The translations under genes and the position numbers were made by a program. DNA of 53,763 nt from a virus. Under the pieces are notes generated by a model. It was not told the DNA's origin. It saw only the letters and a list, made by a program, of their open reading frames with translations, and ran no database searches. Below are positions 22,783 to 30,665 of this stretch, one piece after another (position 1 is the stretch's first letter; each line of letters starts with the position of its first letter). Where the stretch lies: positions 1 to 53,763 of IMG/VR virus record IMGVR_UViG_3300009183_000117. One strand, 5' to 3'.

Positions 22783-23742
22783 TTATCCTTGATGGTAAGG
22801 AAAGTTTTTAAGCCAGTTGTAGTACAGTTGAAATCCTTCTTCAATGTCTACCTTGGGATCAAACCCAAAGTCTTGTCTTGCGGCATTGATGTTCAGCGCA
22901 CCACGGCTAGGGAAGTCTGCATCTTTTTCACGCACTTCAATTGTGCCACGGCCAACAATCTTGCATGCCAGTTGTGCGGCCTCGTACAAGGTCTTGCTGT
23001 GGCTCTTGGTAATGTTGTAGATCCGGTTGTTGGATTCTTTGCTGACAGTGGCAGCAACAATACCGTCAGCGGCATCTCCCACATAGGTAAAATCCAGGGT
23101 TTCATTCATGCCGTTGACCTTTAGTGTACCACCGCGCATGGCAGTGAGCACAAACTTGCTGATCACACGGTCCTCCACATCCAGTTCACCGTACACAGCA
23201 CTGGGTCGAATAACAGTGTATACCATGCCGGTCTTGCGAGCATAATCTTTAACCAACCATTCTCCGGCCAGCTTCATGATACCGTACTGTCCTTGTGGCT
23301 GACAGAGGTAGTCTTCTGTGACATCGTTATCAAAGTCTCCGTAGACCATGCTAGAGCTGATGTACACAAATTTGCACACTTGAAAATCTTTTGCACATTC
23401 CAACAGGTTAAGCAAACCTTCACTCATGGTTCTAGAACCCAGTTGTGGATTGACGTTGACTACTTTCTGGCGCGGGAAACTTGCAAGATGAATCACTGTG
23501 TCTGGCCGGTAGGTTTCAAAGATCCAACGCATGCCATCACGGTCACTGATGTCCACAGCATGTATACGAGTTGTGGCAATCTTCTTTAGTCGTTCAGGCA
23601 TTAGGCTGTTGAGTTCAGCTTGTGGCACAAGTCCATACGTGGTACGTGTGTCTGTAATAAACACTTCGTGCCCTTGGGCTTCAAGTCGTTGCACCACATT
23701 GTGCCCAATCAATCCCAATCCGCCAGTTACTAGTATTCTCAT
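22783..23742 (-). CDS. NAD-dependent nucleotide-sugar epimerase (extended SDR)
   Basis: 319 residues. N-terminal TGGLGLIGHNV is the Rossmann NAD-binding motif; SSSMVYGD and YGIMK supply the Ser and Tyr-x3-Lys catalytic residues. The Ser block lacks the Asp-Glu pair of 4,6-dehydratases, so an epimerase or reductase role is more likely than a dehydratase. It starts two bases after the upstream stop (TGATATG) and ends 3 bp before the DesII-like start, so the three sugar genes form one unit. Confidence 0.8.
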   Translation of the reverse strand: MRILVTGGLGLIGHNVVQRLEAQGHEVFITDTRTTYGLVPQAELNSLMPERLKKIATTRIHAVDISDRDGMRWIFETYRPDTVIHLASFPRQKVVNVNPQLGSRTMSEGLLNLLECAKDFQVCKFVYISSSMVYGDFDNDVTEDYLCQPQGQYGIMKLAGEWLVKDYARKTGMVYTVIRPSAVYGELDVEDRVISKFVLTAMRGGTLKVNGMNETLDFTYVGDAADGIVAATVSKESNNRIYNITKSHSKTLYEAAQLACKIVGRGTIEVREKDADFPSRGALNINAARQDFGFDPKVDIEEGFQLYYNWLKNFPYHQG

Positions 23743-23743
23743 A

Positions 23744-23983
23744 TCACATCCATTTCAACCTATAATAGGTTGCATATTTTTCTTCACGGAACTCGCCTAC
23801 AATACGCACACGATACCCATAGCTGATAGCATCGGGATCGCAGTAGAATGTGGGTGGCTCTTTGGCATGTTCCATCACAAACTTGCCTTGCTCGGTATCC
23901 TGCCATTCGCCAAGAGGAAATGCCGCATACAAATACGGATCCTCTACATCTCCCATGGTGAACTCATGCAAGAGCATTTTCAT
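23744..23983 (-). CDS. Small phage protein of unknown function
   Basis: 79 residues, acidic and aromatic (LHEFTMGDVEDPYLYAAFPLGEW; REEKYATYYRLKWM). No membrane segment. The start overlaps the thyA stop as ATGA, and the stop is one base from the epimerase ATG, so it links the nucleotide and sugar genes in one message. Confidence 0.6.
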   Translation of the reverse strand: MKMLLHEFTMGDVEDPYLYAAFPLGEWQDTEQGKFVMEHAKEPPTFYCDPDAISYGYRVRIVGEFREEKYATYYRLKWM

Positions 23984-24894
23984 ACTGCCATTGGAGCTGA
24001 AATGGGCTCGTGATACGTGTAGTCACGCAGTTCAATGTCTGCCATGGTGAACTTGGTGATGTCTTTCACAGCAGGGTTTAACCATAAGGTCGGAAGCGGG
24101 TATGGTTCGCGTTCTAGTTGTGTCTTTACCTGCTCCACGTGATTGAGATATATGTGAGCGTCTCCGAGAACGTGAACGAACTCGCCTACTTCAAAACCGC
24201 ACACTTGAGCAATCATATGTGTGAGTAGGGAATAGGACGCTATGTTGAAAGGCACGCCTAAGAACATGTCGCAGGAACGCTGATACATTTGACAACTCAA
24301 CCGACCTTTGGAATCGACGTAAAACTGTGACAAGACGTGGCACGGTGGCAAGGCCATAGATTCTAATTCTCCAGGGTTCCAAGCAGATAATATATGTCGT
24401 CGTCCGTACGGGTCTCTATATAGACCGTCTATTAACAGTTTCAATTGATCAGTTTCAGTTTCGTGTACACCACCGGCCACACTGAAGTAGCTGCCGTAGC
24501 TGTCTTTGAAACTGCCTGCACGTGCATGTCGTGCAGTTTTCCAGTGGCGCCATTGTACCCCATACACACGGCCTAGGTCGCCTGGAAACTGTGCTTTGGG
24601 TTTCCAGTAGTCTGCTGTGGCATTGGCAGACCAGATGGTTGTCTTGCTAGACTCGGCGCTACCATGTAATATCTCTCGCAGCCGCTTCTCGTCCCCTGAT
24701 CCTTCAATGAACCACAGCAGTTCTGAAACCACGCTTTTCCAAGCCAGCTTCTTTGTTGTCACAGCAGGAAAGCCGTGTGCTAGATTGTATCGTTGTTGCA
24801 TGCCAAATAGGCCAATGGTACCTGTACCGGTGCGATCTTGTCGCTCTTCGCCAGTGTCAAGTATCTGTTGTAGGGCGTTGTGGTAAGTCTTCAT
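23980..24894 (-). CDS. thyA: Thymidylate synthase
   Basis: 304 residues. It methylates dUMP to dTMP with methylene-tetrahydrofolate. Seen: RTGTGT near residue 21, DLGRVYGVQWR at about 106-116, the catalytic Cys in LPPCH (C185), RRHILSAWNP and LGVPFNIASY for dUMP binding, HVLGDAHIYLNHVEQ. The start lies in the 3' end of folA (38-bp overlap), the classic phage td/frd pairing. From about 24105 to 24450 (the active-site region) synonymous codon use differs from the flanks, centred on the LG-VPFNIA codons that, from memory, flank the T4 td intron insertion site. Confidence 0.95.
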   Translation of the reverse strand: MKTYHNALQQILDTGEERQDRTGTGTIGLFGMQQRYNLAHGFPAVTTKKLAWKSVVSELLWFIEGSGDEKRLREILHGSAESSKTTIWSANATADYWKPKAQFPGDLGRVYGVQWRHWKTARHARAGSFKDSYGSYFSVAGGVHETETDQLKLLIDGLYRDPYGRRHILSAWNPGELESMALPPCHVLSQFYVDSKGRLSCQMYQRSCDMFLGVPFNIASYSLLTHMIAQVCGFEVGEFVHVLGDAHIYLNHVEQVKTQLEREPYPLPTLWLNPAVKDITKFTMADIELRDYTYHEPISAPMAV

Positions 24895-25390
24895 ATAGTG
24901 GTAAAATGTTCCTGTATGTCATGAAATTGCAAGACCGGTCTTCACTGGGACATGCACTGGTTGCACGAAAGCCAATCAGGAAGTCTCGCATGTTTATCCT
25001 GGTGTCTGATCTGTAATTGCCTTTTATGTGTGTGACATATAGATTATTACATATAACGCGACAAACTTCAAGTATTTCTTTACCACCAATCACCCAAATT
25101 GTTTTACCAGAGAACTCTTTGTGTAGTGCAAGAACTTCGCTTAGTACATCGCCTGAGATTGTGCGTACACCAAGTCGACGTGGGTTGGTAGTGACAACTA
25201 CATTTATTCTGTTTGGGAGTGGTCGATATTTTGCTGGCAAGCTATCCCAGGTGCGACGGCCCATTACAACAACTCCATTGCTAGTGAGTTCTTGAAAACG
25301 GGCCATGTCTTCGGATATGTTGGGCCAGGGCAAGGCTTGGTTAAAGCCTATACTGCCATTATAGTCAACAGCGAAGATAGCATTGATCAT
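24857..25390 (-). CDS. folA: Dihydrofolate reductase
   Basis: 177 residues. It reduces dihydrofolate produced by ThyA. Motifs: AIFAVDYNGSIGFNQALPWPNISEDMARF (as a pattern, not a single contiguous run of identities), VVVMGRRTWDSLP for NADPH binding and WVIGGKEIL. The start overlaps the preceding stop (ATGA) and the 3' end overlaps thyA. Confidence 0.93.
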   Translation of the reverse strand: MINAIFAVDYNGSIGFNQALPWPNISEDMARFQELTSNGVVVMGRRTWDSLPAKYRPLPNRINVVVTTNPRRLGVRTISGDVLSEVLALHKEFSGKTIWVIGGKEILEVCRVICNNLYVTHIKGNYRSDTRINMRDFLIGFRATSACPSEDRSCNFMTYRNILPLYEDLPQRPTTDT

Positions 25391-25713
25391 AAGTTTTTAA
25401 GAAAGTCGTCAGTGATTGGTTGAACTGTTTGGGCCACACTGTCAAGGCTGATGTGAAAATCCACGTCCTTGATAATGTTGTCCAATGCTGCCAATCGAGT
25501 GTTGAGCATTTGCTCTAGTTCATTTGGGTCAACACCTTCATCCAATAACTCTCTAATGTTAACATCTACTTGGGTACCATCTACTAGATTCACTACCACG
25601 TGATCCAGCATTGTGACTGGTACTTCTTTTTTGTTAATCCCTCGAACAATCTGTTCCCATCTTTCTCTGTCGTTTATTTTAATCCGCTTTGACTTTTTTC
25701 TTGGTGGCGGCAT
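25387..25713 (-). CDS. Small phage protein with basic N-terminus, unknown function
   Basis: 108 residues. Begins PPPRKKSKRIKIND, then a beta segment (VVVNLVDGTQVDVNIREL) and an acidic helical C-terminus. SD AAGGT stands 5 bp before the ATG. It overlaps the gene upstream by 35 bp and folA by 4 bp. The basic start suggests nucleic-acid contact, but this is a guess. Confidence 0.6.
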   Translation of the reverse strand: MPPPRKKSKRIKINDRERWEQIVRGINKKEVPVTMLDHVVVNLVDGTQVDVNIRELLDEGVDPNELEQMLNTRLAALDNIIKDVDFHISLDSVAQTVQPITDDFLKNL

Positions 25714-26335
25714 TTTTTACCTTAGGCGTTGGTACAAGTTGAGAAGCTTCAGTAACTAAACGTTCTGCTTCGGCGATTAACATGGCAGCTTCTTTTTTCA
25801 TTTTATCTGCTTGTGACAAACGCTGGGCGGCAAGGTCGGCATCACTTAGTGTTTCTACCACAGTGCCAGGAATAGCCTTGTCTGCTGTTCTAGCAGTGTC
25901 GCCTAGGTCTCTACCTGGTCTGGCCTTTTGCTTGCCTGTTGCGCCTTGAGCGGCATCAAGTTCGGCAAGTCGTTTGATTGCACTTTCGCCTTGCTCCATC
26001 TCTTTAAGGATTTTGTTCAGTTCGTCAAGACGAACATTTGATTTGCCTGTTGGTGTGACAATAACTTGATTTGTGGGCACCTTCTTGATCATGCCTTCTT
26101 TGTGCAACACTTCAAGACAGTTACGACCGTCTGCCATGGTCACGCGGAATAGAGCATCTGAAAATTCCTTGGCCTGTTGACCTACTGGACTTTCCAAACA
26201 CTTCATGATCTCGTCATGAATCAAACGGGGAAGTACTTCACCGTATGTTACCAGGGCCATGTGATCTTCGCCTGGTACCTCTCTGAATAGAATTACGACC
26301 TTACGGTCGTTGTGTTTACCGACGTGCTTTAGCAT
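25679..26335 (-). CDS. Phage protein with long charged C-terminal helix, unknown function
   Basis: 218 residues from ATG 26335 (MLKHVGKHND), chosen because AGGAGAA stands 6 bp upstream; an open frame extends further upstream without an SD. The first 120 residues look folded (KVVILFREVPGEDHMALVTYGEVLP; FRVTMADGRNCLEVLHKEGMI). The remainder is an Ala/Lys/Glu-rich helix ending in a basic tail (KVKNAATKKKVKAD), likely coiled coil. Overlaps both neighbours. Confidence 0.65.
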   Translation of the reverse strand: MLKHVGKHNDRKVVILFREVPGEDHMALVTYGEVLPRLIHDEIMKCLESPVGQQAKEFSDALFRVTMADGRNCLEVLHKEGMIKKVPTNQVIVTPTGKSNVRLDELNKILKEMEQGESAIKRLAELDAAQGATGKQKARPGRDLGDTARTADKAIPGTVVETLSDADLAAQRLSQADKMKKEAAMLIAEAERLVTEASQLVPTPKVKNAATKKKVKAD

Positions 26336-26612
26336 TTGATTTCTCCTTGGTGTTTGTGGCAACTGGTGCAGGTGCAGGCACAGGGGCCTCTTCTGCTGGT
26401 GCTGGTAGTGTTTTGCTAATTGCTCCTGTGCCTTCAAGGAATGCAATTAGGCGTGTGTATAGGGATCCAACTTGAAGCAAGTCTTCAGCGCGGAACACAC
26501 CTCTGCCAGTACTCATTTGAATGATCTGTGCAACCAGCACTAGATCTTGCAAGGTAAGGCCTTGCGGTTGTGTTTGAGCCTGGGGCTCGTTTTGAACGGT
26601 TTGCTCGGGCAT
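26316..26612 (-). CDS. Small phage protein with Pro/Ala tail, unknown function
   Basis: 98 residues from ATG 26612 (MPEQTVQN), with GGAG 7 bp upstream. A helical middle (LTLQDLVLVAQIIQM; RAEDLLQVGSLYTRLIAFLEG) is followed by a Pro/Ala-rich linker and a basic end. A motif CTTAAATAC (26648-26640) just upstream matches the one before the plus-strand gene at 3553 and may be a late-type promoter element. Confidence 0.6.
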   Translation of the reverse strand: MPEQTVQNEPQAQTQPQGLTLQDLVLVAQIIQMSTGRGVFRAEDLLQVGSLYTRLIAFLEGTGAISKTLPAPAEEAPVPAPAPVATNTKEKSNAKARR

Positions 26613-26676
26613 TGATATCTCCAAATATTTTGAATGCAAAGTATTTAAGATATCGATTAAGTGCTAATAAATTTTC

Positions 26677-26961
26677 TTACCAAGATGTATTTGGTTGATT
26701 TATCTGATCCAGGAACAGCCCAAAATAACTGGCTTCGCTATGCAGTTCAAAACTTACTTTGGCACTTTTATGAACATGCTGTTTGTCGTCTAGGTAATAG
26801 TGTTCGCCAAAGAAGAAACGACCATACAGATTTTCATAGATCCAATCTGTAATGATCTTTTCTGTTGTGCGCAGGTCAAACACCACACTTTCAAAGTGAG
26901 GCGGCGCATGCTCTATGCGGCGCAGTCCAAACACGTTCAACGGGTTGACATCTTGTAGCAT
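26677..26961 (-). CDS. Small phage protein of unknown function
   Basis: 94 residues, aromatic-rich and soluble (VFDLRTTEKIITDWIYENLYGRFFFGEHYYLDD). It starts in a TAATG overlap with the membrane-protein gene upstream, so it is probably translated with it. No family recognised. Confidence 0.55.
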   Translation of the reverse strand: MLQDVNPLNVFGLRRIEHAPPHFESVVFDLRTTEKIITDWIYENLYGRFFFGEHYYLDDKQHVHKSAKVSFELHSEASYFGLFLDQINQPNTSW

Positions 26962-27218
26962 TATTTTTGCGACAAGATATCAACTACCTGGCGCTTTTCC
27001 TTTTGGTAACGTAGCCAAGCATCTCGGACACCGTCCCAGAACATCCATTTCAGCATGTAGCTAAAAATAAAAAGCAATGGCGCAACTATTAGGTAGGGCT
27101 TGTAAGGCTCAGAGGCCGAAACACCTGCTCCAAAAATAAAGGCGCACACGATCCAGCCCTTTTGCCAGAACTCCCACTTGCGCCATTGCCACAGCAAAAA
27201 GTAAAATACTTCTTTCAT
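26961..27218 (-). CDS. Small membrane protein
   Basis: 85 residues. Two hydrophobic stretches: about 20-33 (GWIVCAFIFGAGVSA) and 42-60 (YLIVAPLLFIFSYMLKWMF), flanked by many Trp, Lys and Arg. The tail is basic. ATG 27218 overlaps the VWA gene stop (TAATG), with GGAG 5 bp upstream. Its place after the MoxR/VWA genes could mean the ATPase complex has a membrane partner, but this is only context. Confidence 0.6.
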   Translation of the reverse strand: MKEVFYFLLWQWRKWEFWQKGWIVCAFIFGAGVSASEPYKPYLIVAPLLFIFSYMLKWMFWDGVRDAWLRYQKEKRQVVDILSQK

Positions 27219-28498
27219 TAGTTCTCCACTTGTTCGTAGTGTGCCCAGATACCAAACTCAGGTTCTGCACTGGTGTTGCCTTTGATGATCCATACCGTGT
27301 CACAGTAGTTCTCAACTTCCTCGGGGCTCCACCCAAAGAAGCAGAAGTCAGTGAACATGATCAGCTTGTTGGGCTCAATTTCGTTTTCACGCAAGAACTC
27401 CCAAACACAGTGAGGATCAGTACCACCACCACCACCTGGCTCATACTCCATGATATCTGCCATGTTGTCGCTTGTGAACTCTTGCAAGTTGTACACCGCA
27501 GTGTCCCAAGTGATAACACGAATGCGATACTCGTCATAGCTCTCCATGATACCTTTCACTTCACTCAGGAAGATCTTGATATCGTTTTCGCTAATTGAAC
27601 CCGAAGTGTCAATTGCCACAACCACATCCACAGTGTTACCTGGCTTCATGCCTGGCATGATAGCATCCATGTGCCAGCTCTTGCGGTTGGGACGAGACCA
27701 TGTAAAGTCGTTCTTGAATGTGCTTTCAATTTGCATTTGTAGCAGTTCGCGCCAGTCCATCTTGGACTCAGTCAAGTCTTTGATCAGACGTTGAACACCT
27801 GCGGGCAAGTTACCTGCACCTGCTTGTTGTGCGGCATTGAGCACAGCCTGACGGATCTCGTCTTTGATCTCTTGCTTTTCCTCTTCGGTCAGTCGTGGGC
27901 GGCCGTTACCTGGCTTGTCACCATCTCCGTCTCCGTCTCCGTCACCTTCGCCTTCACCGTTGCCGTCCAAGTGTTCGTCCAACAGCATGCCTGCCAATTG
28001 ATCCAGTGTGACTTGTTTCACGTTCTTCATCAAGTCATCATACACTTCTTCATATGCCATGCCGCGGTACTTGGGCTCATACAGCATGGGTACCACGTTG
28101 ATGCGCTCGCCAACCTTTTGGTCAATCAAGTCTGCATTAACGCAATAGTCTGCGGCAATGTTAGAGATCTTAGGATGACGATCCTGACGTCGGCCCATGT
28201 GATCGTATACAGCATGGAGCACCTCGTGTCCAAACAAGAACTCCACTTGTTTGGCAGGCAGTTTGTTGATGAACTCACTGCAATAGTAGAAGTTACGTCC
28301 GTCTGTGGCCGCAGTGCTCAACCAGTCGTCGGCATTGATCAGCTTCATACGTGTGGCAAGGTTGCCAAAGAACGGCGCCTTGAGTAACAGTGCAATACGA
28401 GCAGTGATCAGCTTCTCACGTGCAATCAGATCAATCTTGGGATCTGTTACAATCTTTGCTTTGGTTTTTTCTGTTGCTGTGGTTGTGTTATTAGACAT
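27218..28498 (-). CDS. VWA-domain protein with N-terminal metallopeptidase-like region (DUF2201 type)
   Basis: 426 residues. N-terminal part: FLFGHEVLHAVYDHMGRR has HEVLH at residues 91-95, a zinc-protease-like HExxH, as in the DUF2201 putative metallopeptidase family. An acidic Gly/Asp repeat linker follows (GEGEGDGDGDGD). The C-terminal VWA-like part contains VVVAIDTSGSIS, a MIDAS metal site, and a downstream Thr/Asp pattern. It is paired with the MoxR-type ATPase immediately upstream in transcription order. Such MoxR-VWA pairs act as chaperone or metal-insertase systems. SD AGGAG stands 6 bp before the ATG. Confidence 0.8.
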   Translation of the reverse strand: MSNNTTTATEKTKAKIVTDPKIDLIAREKLITARIALLLKAPFFGNLATRMKLINADDWLSTAATDGRNFYYCSEFINKLPAKQVEFLFGHEVLHAVYDHMGRRQDRHPKISNIAADYCVNADLIDQKVGERINVVPMLYEPKYRGMAYEEVYDDLMKNVKQVTLDQLAGMLLDEHLDGNGEGEGDGDGDGDGDKPGNGRPRLTEEEKQEIKDEIRQAVLNAAQQAGAGNLPAGVQRLIKDLTESKMDWRELLQMQIESTFKNDFTWSRPNRKSWHMDAIMPGMKPGNTVDVVVAIDTSGSISENDIKIFLSEVKGIMESYDEYRIRVITWDTAVYNLQEFTSDNMADIMEYEPGGGGGTDPHCVWEFLRENEIEPNKLIMFTDFCFFGWSPEEVENYCDTVWIIKGNTSAEPEFGIWAHYEQVEN

Positions 28499-28523
28499 TC
28501 AGGCTCCTGTGTTGTATATAGTT

Positions 28524-28552
28524 ATTATACAATTTACTGCAATTTACGTCAA
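28524..28552 (-). promoter_or_regulatory. Sigma70-type promoter for the VWA gene
   Basis: On the minus strand: TTGACG (28552-28547), 17-bp spacer, TATAAT (28529-28524), 5/6 and 6/6 matches to consensus. The predicted start near 28517 gives a leader of about 20 nt. It lies right after a hairpin that follows the MoxR gene. Confidence 0.7.
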
Positions 28553-28576
28553 CACAGGGGCCTCGGCCCCTGTGTT
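28551..28576 (-). terminator. GC-rich hairpin after the MoxR-like gene
   Basis: Inverted repeat AACACAGGGGCC / GGCCCCTGTGTT with a 2-base centre (realistically an 11-bp stem with a 4-base loop), 2 bp after the upstream stop codon. No clear T-run follows on the minus strand, so it may be a partial terminator or mRNA end protector. It uncouples the MoxR gene from the VWA gene, which has its own promoter. Confidence 0.6.
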
Positions 28577-28578
28577 GT

Positions 28579-29703
28579 TTAACGTGTCTCTTTGGCACTT
28601 GCCGCCAAGATGTACTTGCCAAAACGCTTGTGGAACTCGTCGAAGTTCTTGAGCTTGTTGGGAATCAATGGCAAGTTGTATGTGGTAAGTGCAACACGAG
28701 CACCCATAACAACCAGCTCAGTTGTAAAGTTATCCATCATGAAACGGATAAAGTTATCGCACATGCCATGGAAACCATCCATCTTGGTCTTGTCATTGCC
28801 AGCGGCAGTGTAGTGATCTTTCAGCTCGTAGCACAGGCTAATTGCCAAGGAGTACTGAGCACTGACCTCTTTGGTTTGCAGTGTAGTGACTTTGCCACTG
28901 AGCACTTCTTCAGGCTTGGGCATCTGTCCTGCAATCTTGCGGTGAGCCATGAACTTGATAGCAACACCTTCACCTACAGTACCTGCAATCAAGTCTACCA
29001 ACTCTGCGTCAGGAGTGCCGTCATCCAACAGCTCGCTCACAAAAGTCCAAGAGCGTGGAGTAGCAAAACTGCGACCAGAACTACGTGGCTCAAAGTCAAA
29101 CAGGTCCTGCTTGGCAAAGCCCAAGTAACCAACCACGTCCTTGTGCATCTTGTTCTTCACAGCCCAGGTCTCCCAAGACTGATAGTCCACACGCATTTCC
29201 AAGTGAACGAAACGGTTTGCCAACGGTGCTGGCATGCGGTATGTGATACCTTTGTCGCTTTCACGGTTACCAGCCGCAACAATTACCACATTGTCTGGCA
29301 AGCGATAGTTGCCAACACGGCGGTTCAAAATAAGTTGATAACCAGATGCTTGCACAGCCGGAGCCGCGGCATTCATCTCGTCCAAGAACAACACCACGAT
29401 AGGATACTTTGCGGCAGTTTCTTCGCTGGGCAAGTCAATCGGAGGTGCCCAGTTCATCACGCCTTTGTCACGATCAAAGTAGGGGATGCCCTTCAGGTCA
29501 GTGGGCTCAAGCAAAGGCATGCGCAAGTCAATCATCAAACCATCCATCTCACTGGTAATGCCAGCAATCAGTTCGGACTTGCCGATCCCAGGAGGGCCCC
29601 AAAGGAACAGCGGACGCTTTTTGTCAAAGCACCGTAGAATGCTTTTACGTGCAGTGGTGCTGGTGACTGTACGATTTTCTGTAAGTTTCTCTTTTGTTGC
29701 CAT
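28579..29703 (-). CDS. MoxR-like AAA+ ATPase
   Basis: 374 residues. Walker A GPPGIGKS at 36-43, Walker B VVLFLDEMNAA, sensor 1 IVAAGNR, then an Arg-finger region (MPAPLANRFVHLEM). This is the AAA_5/MoxR group, which remodels proteins with VWA partners, here the next gene. SD AGGAG stands 7 bp before ATG 29703. The C-terminal third is helical without known motif. Confidence 0.85.
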   Translation of the reverse strand: MATKEKLTENRTVTSTTARKSILRCFDKKRPLFLWGPPGIGKSELIAGITSEMDGLMIDLRMPLLEPTDLKGIPYFDRDKGVMNWAPPIDLPSEETAAKYPIVVLFLDEMNAAAPAVQASGYQLILNRRVGNYRLPDNVVIVAAGNRESDKGITYRMPAPLANRFVHLEMRVDYQSWETWAVKNKMHKDVVGYLGFAKQDLFDFEPRSSGRSFATPRSWTFVSELLDDGTPDAELVDLIAGTVGEGVAIKFMAHRKIAGQMPKPEEVLSGKVTTLQTKEVSAQYSLAISLCYELKDHYTAAGNDKTKMDGFHGMCDNFIRFMMDNFTTELVVMGARVALTTYNLPLIPNKLKNFDEFHKRFGKYILAASAKETR

Positions 29704-29735
29704 TGTGAACTCCTAGTTGATGAATTTGTATACGT

Positions 29736-29764
29736 AGTATACGATTAAACTGAATTATTGTCTA
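29736..29764 (-). promoter_or_regulatory. Sigma70-type promoter with a GTATAC palindrome over the -10
   Basis: Minus strand: TAGACA (29764-29759), 17-bp spacer, TATACT (29741-29736), each 5/6 to consensus, ahead of the MoxR gene. The -10 lies inside GTATAC-N3-GTATAC (29728-29742), a symmetric element that could be an operator. Confidence 0.55.
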
Positions 29765-29793
29765 TTTGTTTGTTGTTGTATTTTCACAACACA

Positions 29794-30042
29794 TCACAAA
29801 TAGCCCCTGTAGCCAAAGCGATTGCTAATAGCATACCACTGGAAGAAGATGCTTTCGTATTCTGCCCATGTGCATGAACTCCATTCTTCTTCCTGTTCAA
29901 GTTGGTAAGGTTTAAGTGTGTTACCAAGCAAGGCCAACATGAGCTTTTTGTTGTGCTTAGTAACCTGAGCTCGTGCTGAGCCTTCCTTGGCATACATGCC
30001 AATCAACTCACCTGAACCTTTTTTGTACACTATAAACTTCAT
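29794..30042 (-). CDS. Small phage protein of unknown function
   Basis: 82 residues from ATG 30042, one base after the upstream stop; an in-frame start at 30078 would lie inside the upstream gene. The sequence (KFIVYKKGSGELIGMYAKEGSA) looks like a short beta-hairpin protein, with an aromatic C-terminus (EYESIFFQWYAISNRFGY). The 90-bp region downstream to 29704 holds the MoxR promoter. Confidence 0.55.
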   Translation of the reverse strand: MKFIVYKKGSGELIGMYAKEGSARAQVTKHNKKLMLALLGNTLKPYQLEQEEEWSSCTWAEYESIFFQWYAISNRFGYRGYL

Positions 30043-30043
30043 T

Positions 30044-30439
30044 TTACCAACTCGAATTATAAAACACTCGCCAGCCACGGGTTATTTCTGCCCGGGCCTC
30101 ATTAATGAACTTCAGGTCCTCGGCCTGGTAGTGATCGTCGGCGTCATTGCCAAAGAAAAATCCAGACGTGCCGGGTAGTTCCTTATGCTTGACCACGTAT
30201 TCCAATCTGTCCAGATCTTCCCAAGTGAGCTCCAGCTCATCGCCATTGAAGCTACCTGAGTGGCCTTTTTCTTCCCACAGCTTGTGCATCCAACCATGCA
30301 GGTTAGGATGCTTGCGCCAGTAGGCAATCTCACGAGGCTTGGCCACAGGACCAGAGTCCGTTTCGTAGTCATAGCTCTCGTAGTACTCTTTCATCTCATC
30401 TTTTTTCTTTGCCACGTAGGCGTACATATCTAGTCCCAT
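30044..30439 (-). CDS. MGLDMY-type phage protein
   Basis: 131 residues. It begins MGLDMYAYVAKK, the hallmark of a phage family of unknown function that is often mislabelled as a kinase. Aromatic and acidic rich (IAYWRKHPNLHGWMHKLW; FNGDELELTWEDLDRLEYV). It is probably soluble. First gene after a membrane-protein gene 1 bp upstream. Confidence 0.65.
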   Translation of the reverse strand: MGLDMYAYVAKKKDEMKEYYESYDYETDSGPVAKPREIAYWRKHPNLHGWMHKLWEEKGHSGSFNGDELELTWEDLDRLEYVVKHKELPGTSGFFFGNDADDHYQAEDLKFINEARAEITRGWRVFYNSSW

Positions 30440-30440
30440 A

Positions 30441-30665
30441 TCAACTCCATGCTTTAACTAAACCTGCCACACAAACCAACACACCCACTGAGTTCACGAT
30501 CAGTTGCGGGCGATTGGCTACCCTAATGCTCCATGCAAAAAACAGCACACCGCCTGCACAACCCATCACAATGTTCCACGGGTGCAAGTGTGGAAAGAAA
30601 CTCATTATAGAGTACATGGTGATGAAACAGGCAGTACCTGTCCATTGTAGCACATTATTAATCAT
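30441..30665 (-). CDS. Small three-helix membrane protein
   Basis: 74 residues from ATG 30665, with AGGAG 6 bp upstream. Hydrophobic segments at about residues 7-22 (WTGTACFITMYSIMSFF), 30-44 (IVMGCAGGVLFFAWSI) and 52-70 (LIVNSVGVLVCVAGLV). Each is short, giving a compact helical bundle like a half-transporter. No family confirmed. Confidence 0.6.
   Translation of the reverse strand: MINNVLQWTGTACFITMYSIMSFFPHLHPWNIVMGCAGGVLFFAWSIRVANRPQLIVNSVGVLVCVAGLVKAWS

Noticed and set aside
24191-24382. Out-of-frame ORF inside the recoded thyA patch
   Set aside because: Arg-rich, no membrane helix and no SD; looks like a random frame.
27791-28387. 198-residue antisense ORF across the VWA gene
   Set aside because: The VWA/HExxH gene on the minus strand explains the region; the antisense ORF lacks an SD and any motif.
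28630-29637. 335-residue antisense ORF across the MoxR gene
   Set aside because: The MoxR motifs on the other strand are clear, and the antisense product has low-complexity His/Val composition without start signals. It is a codon-bias shadow.
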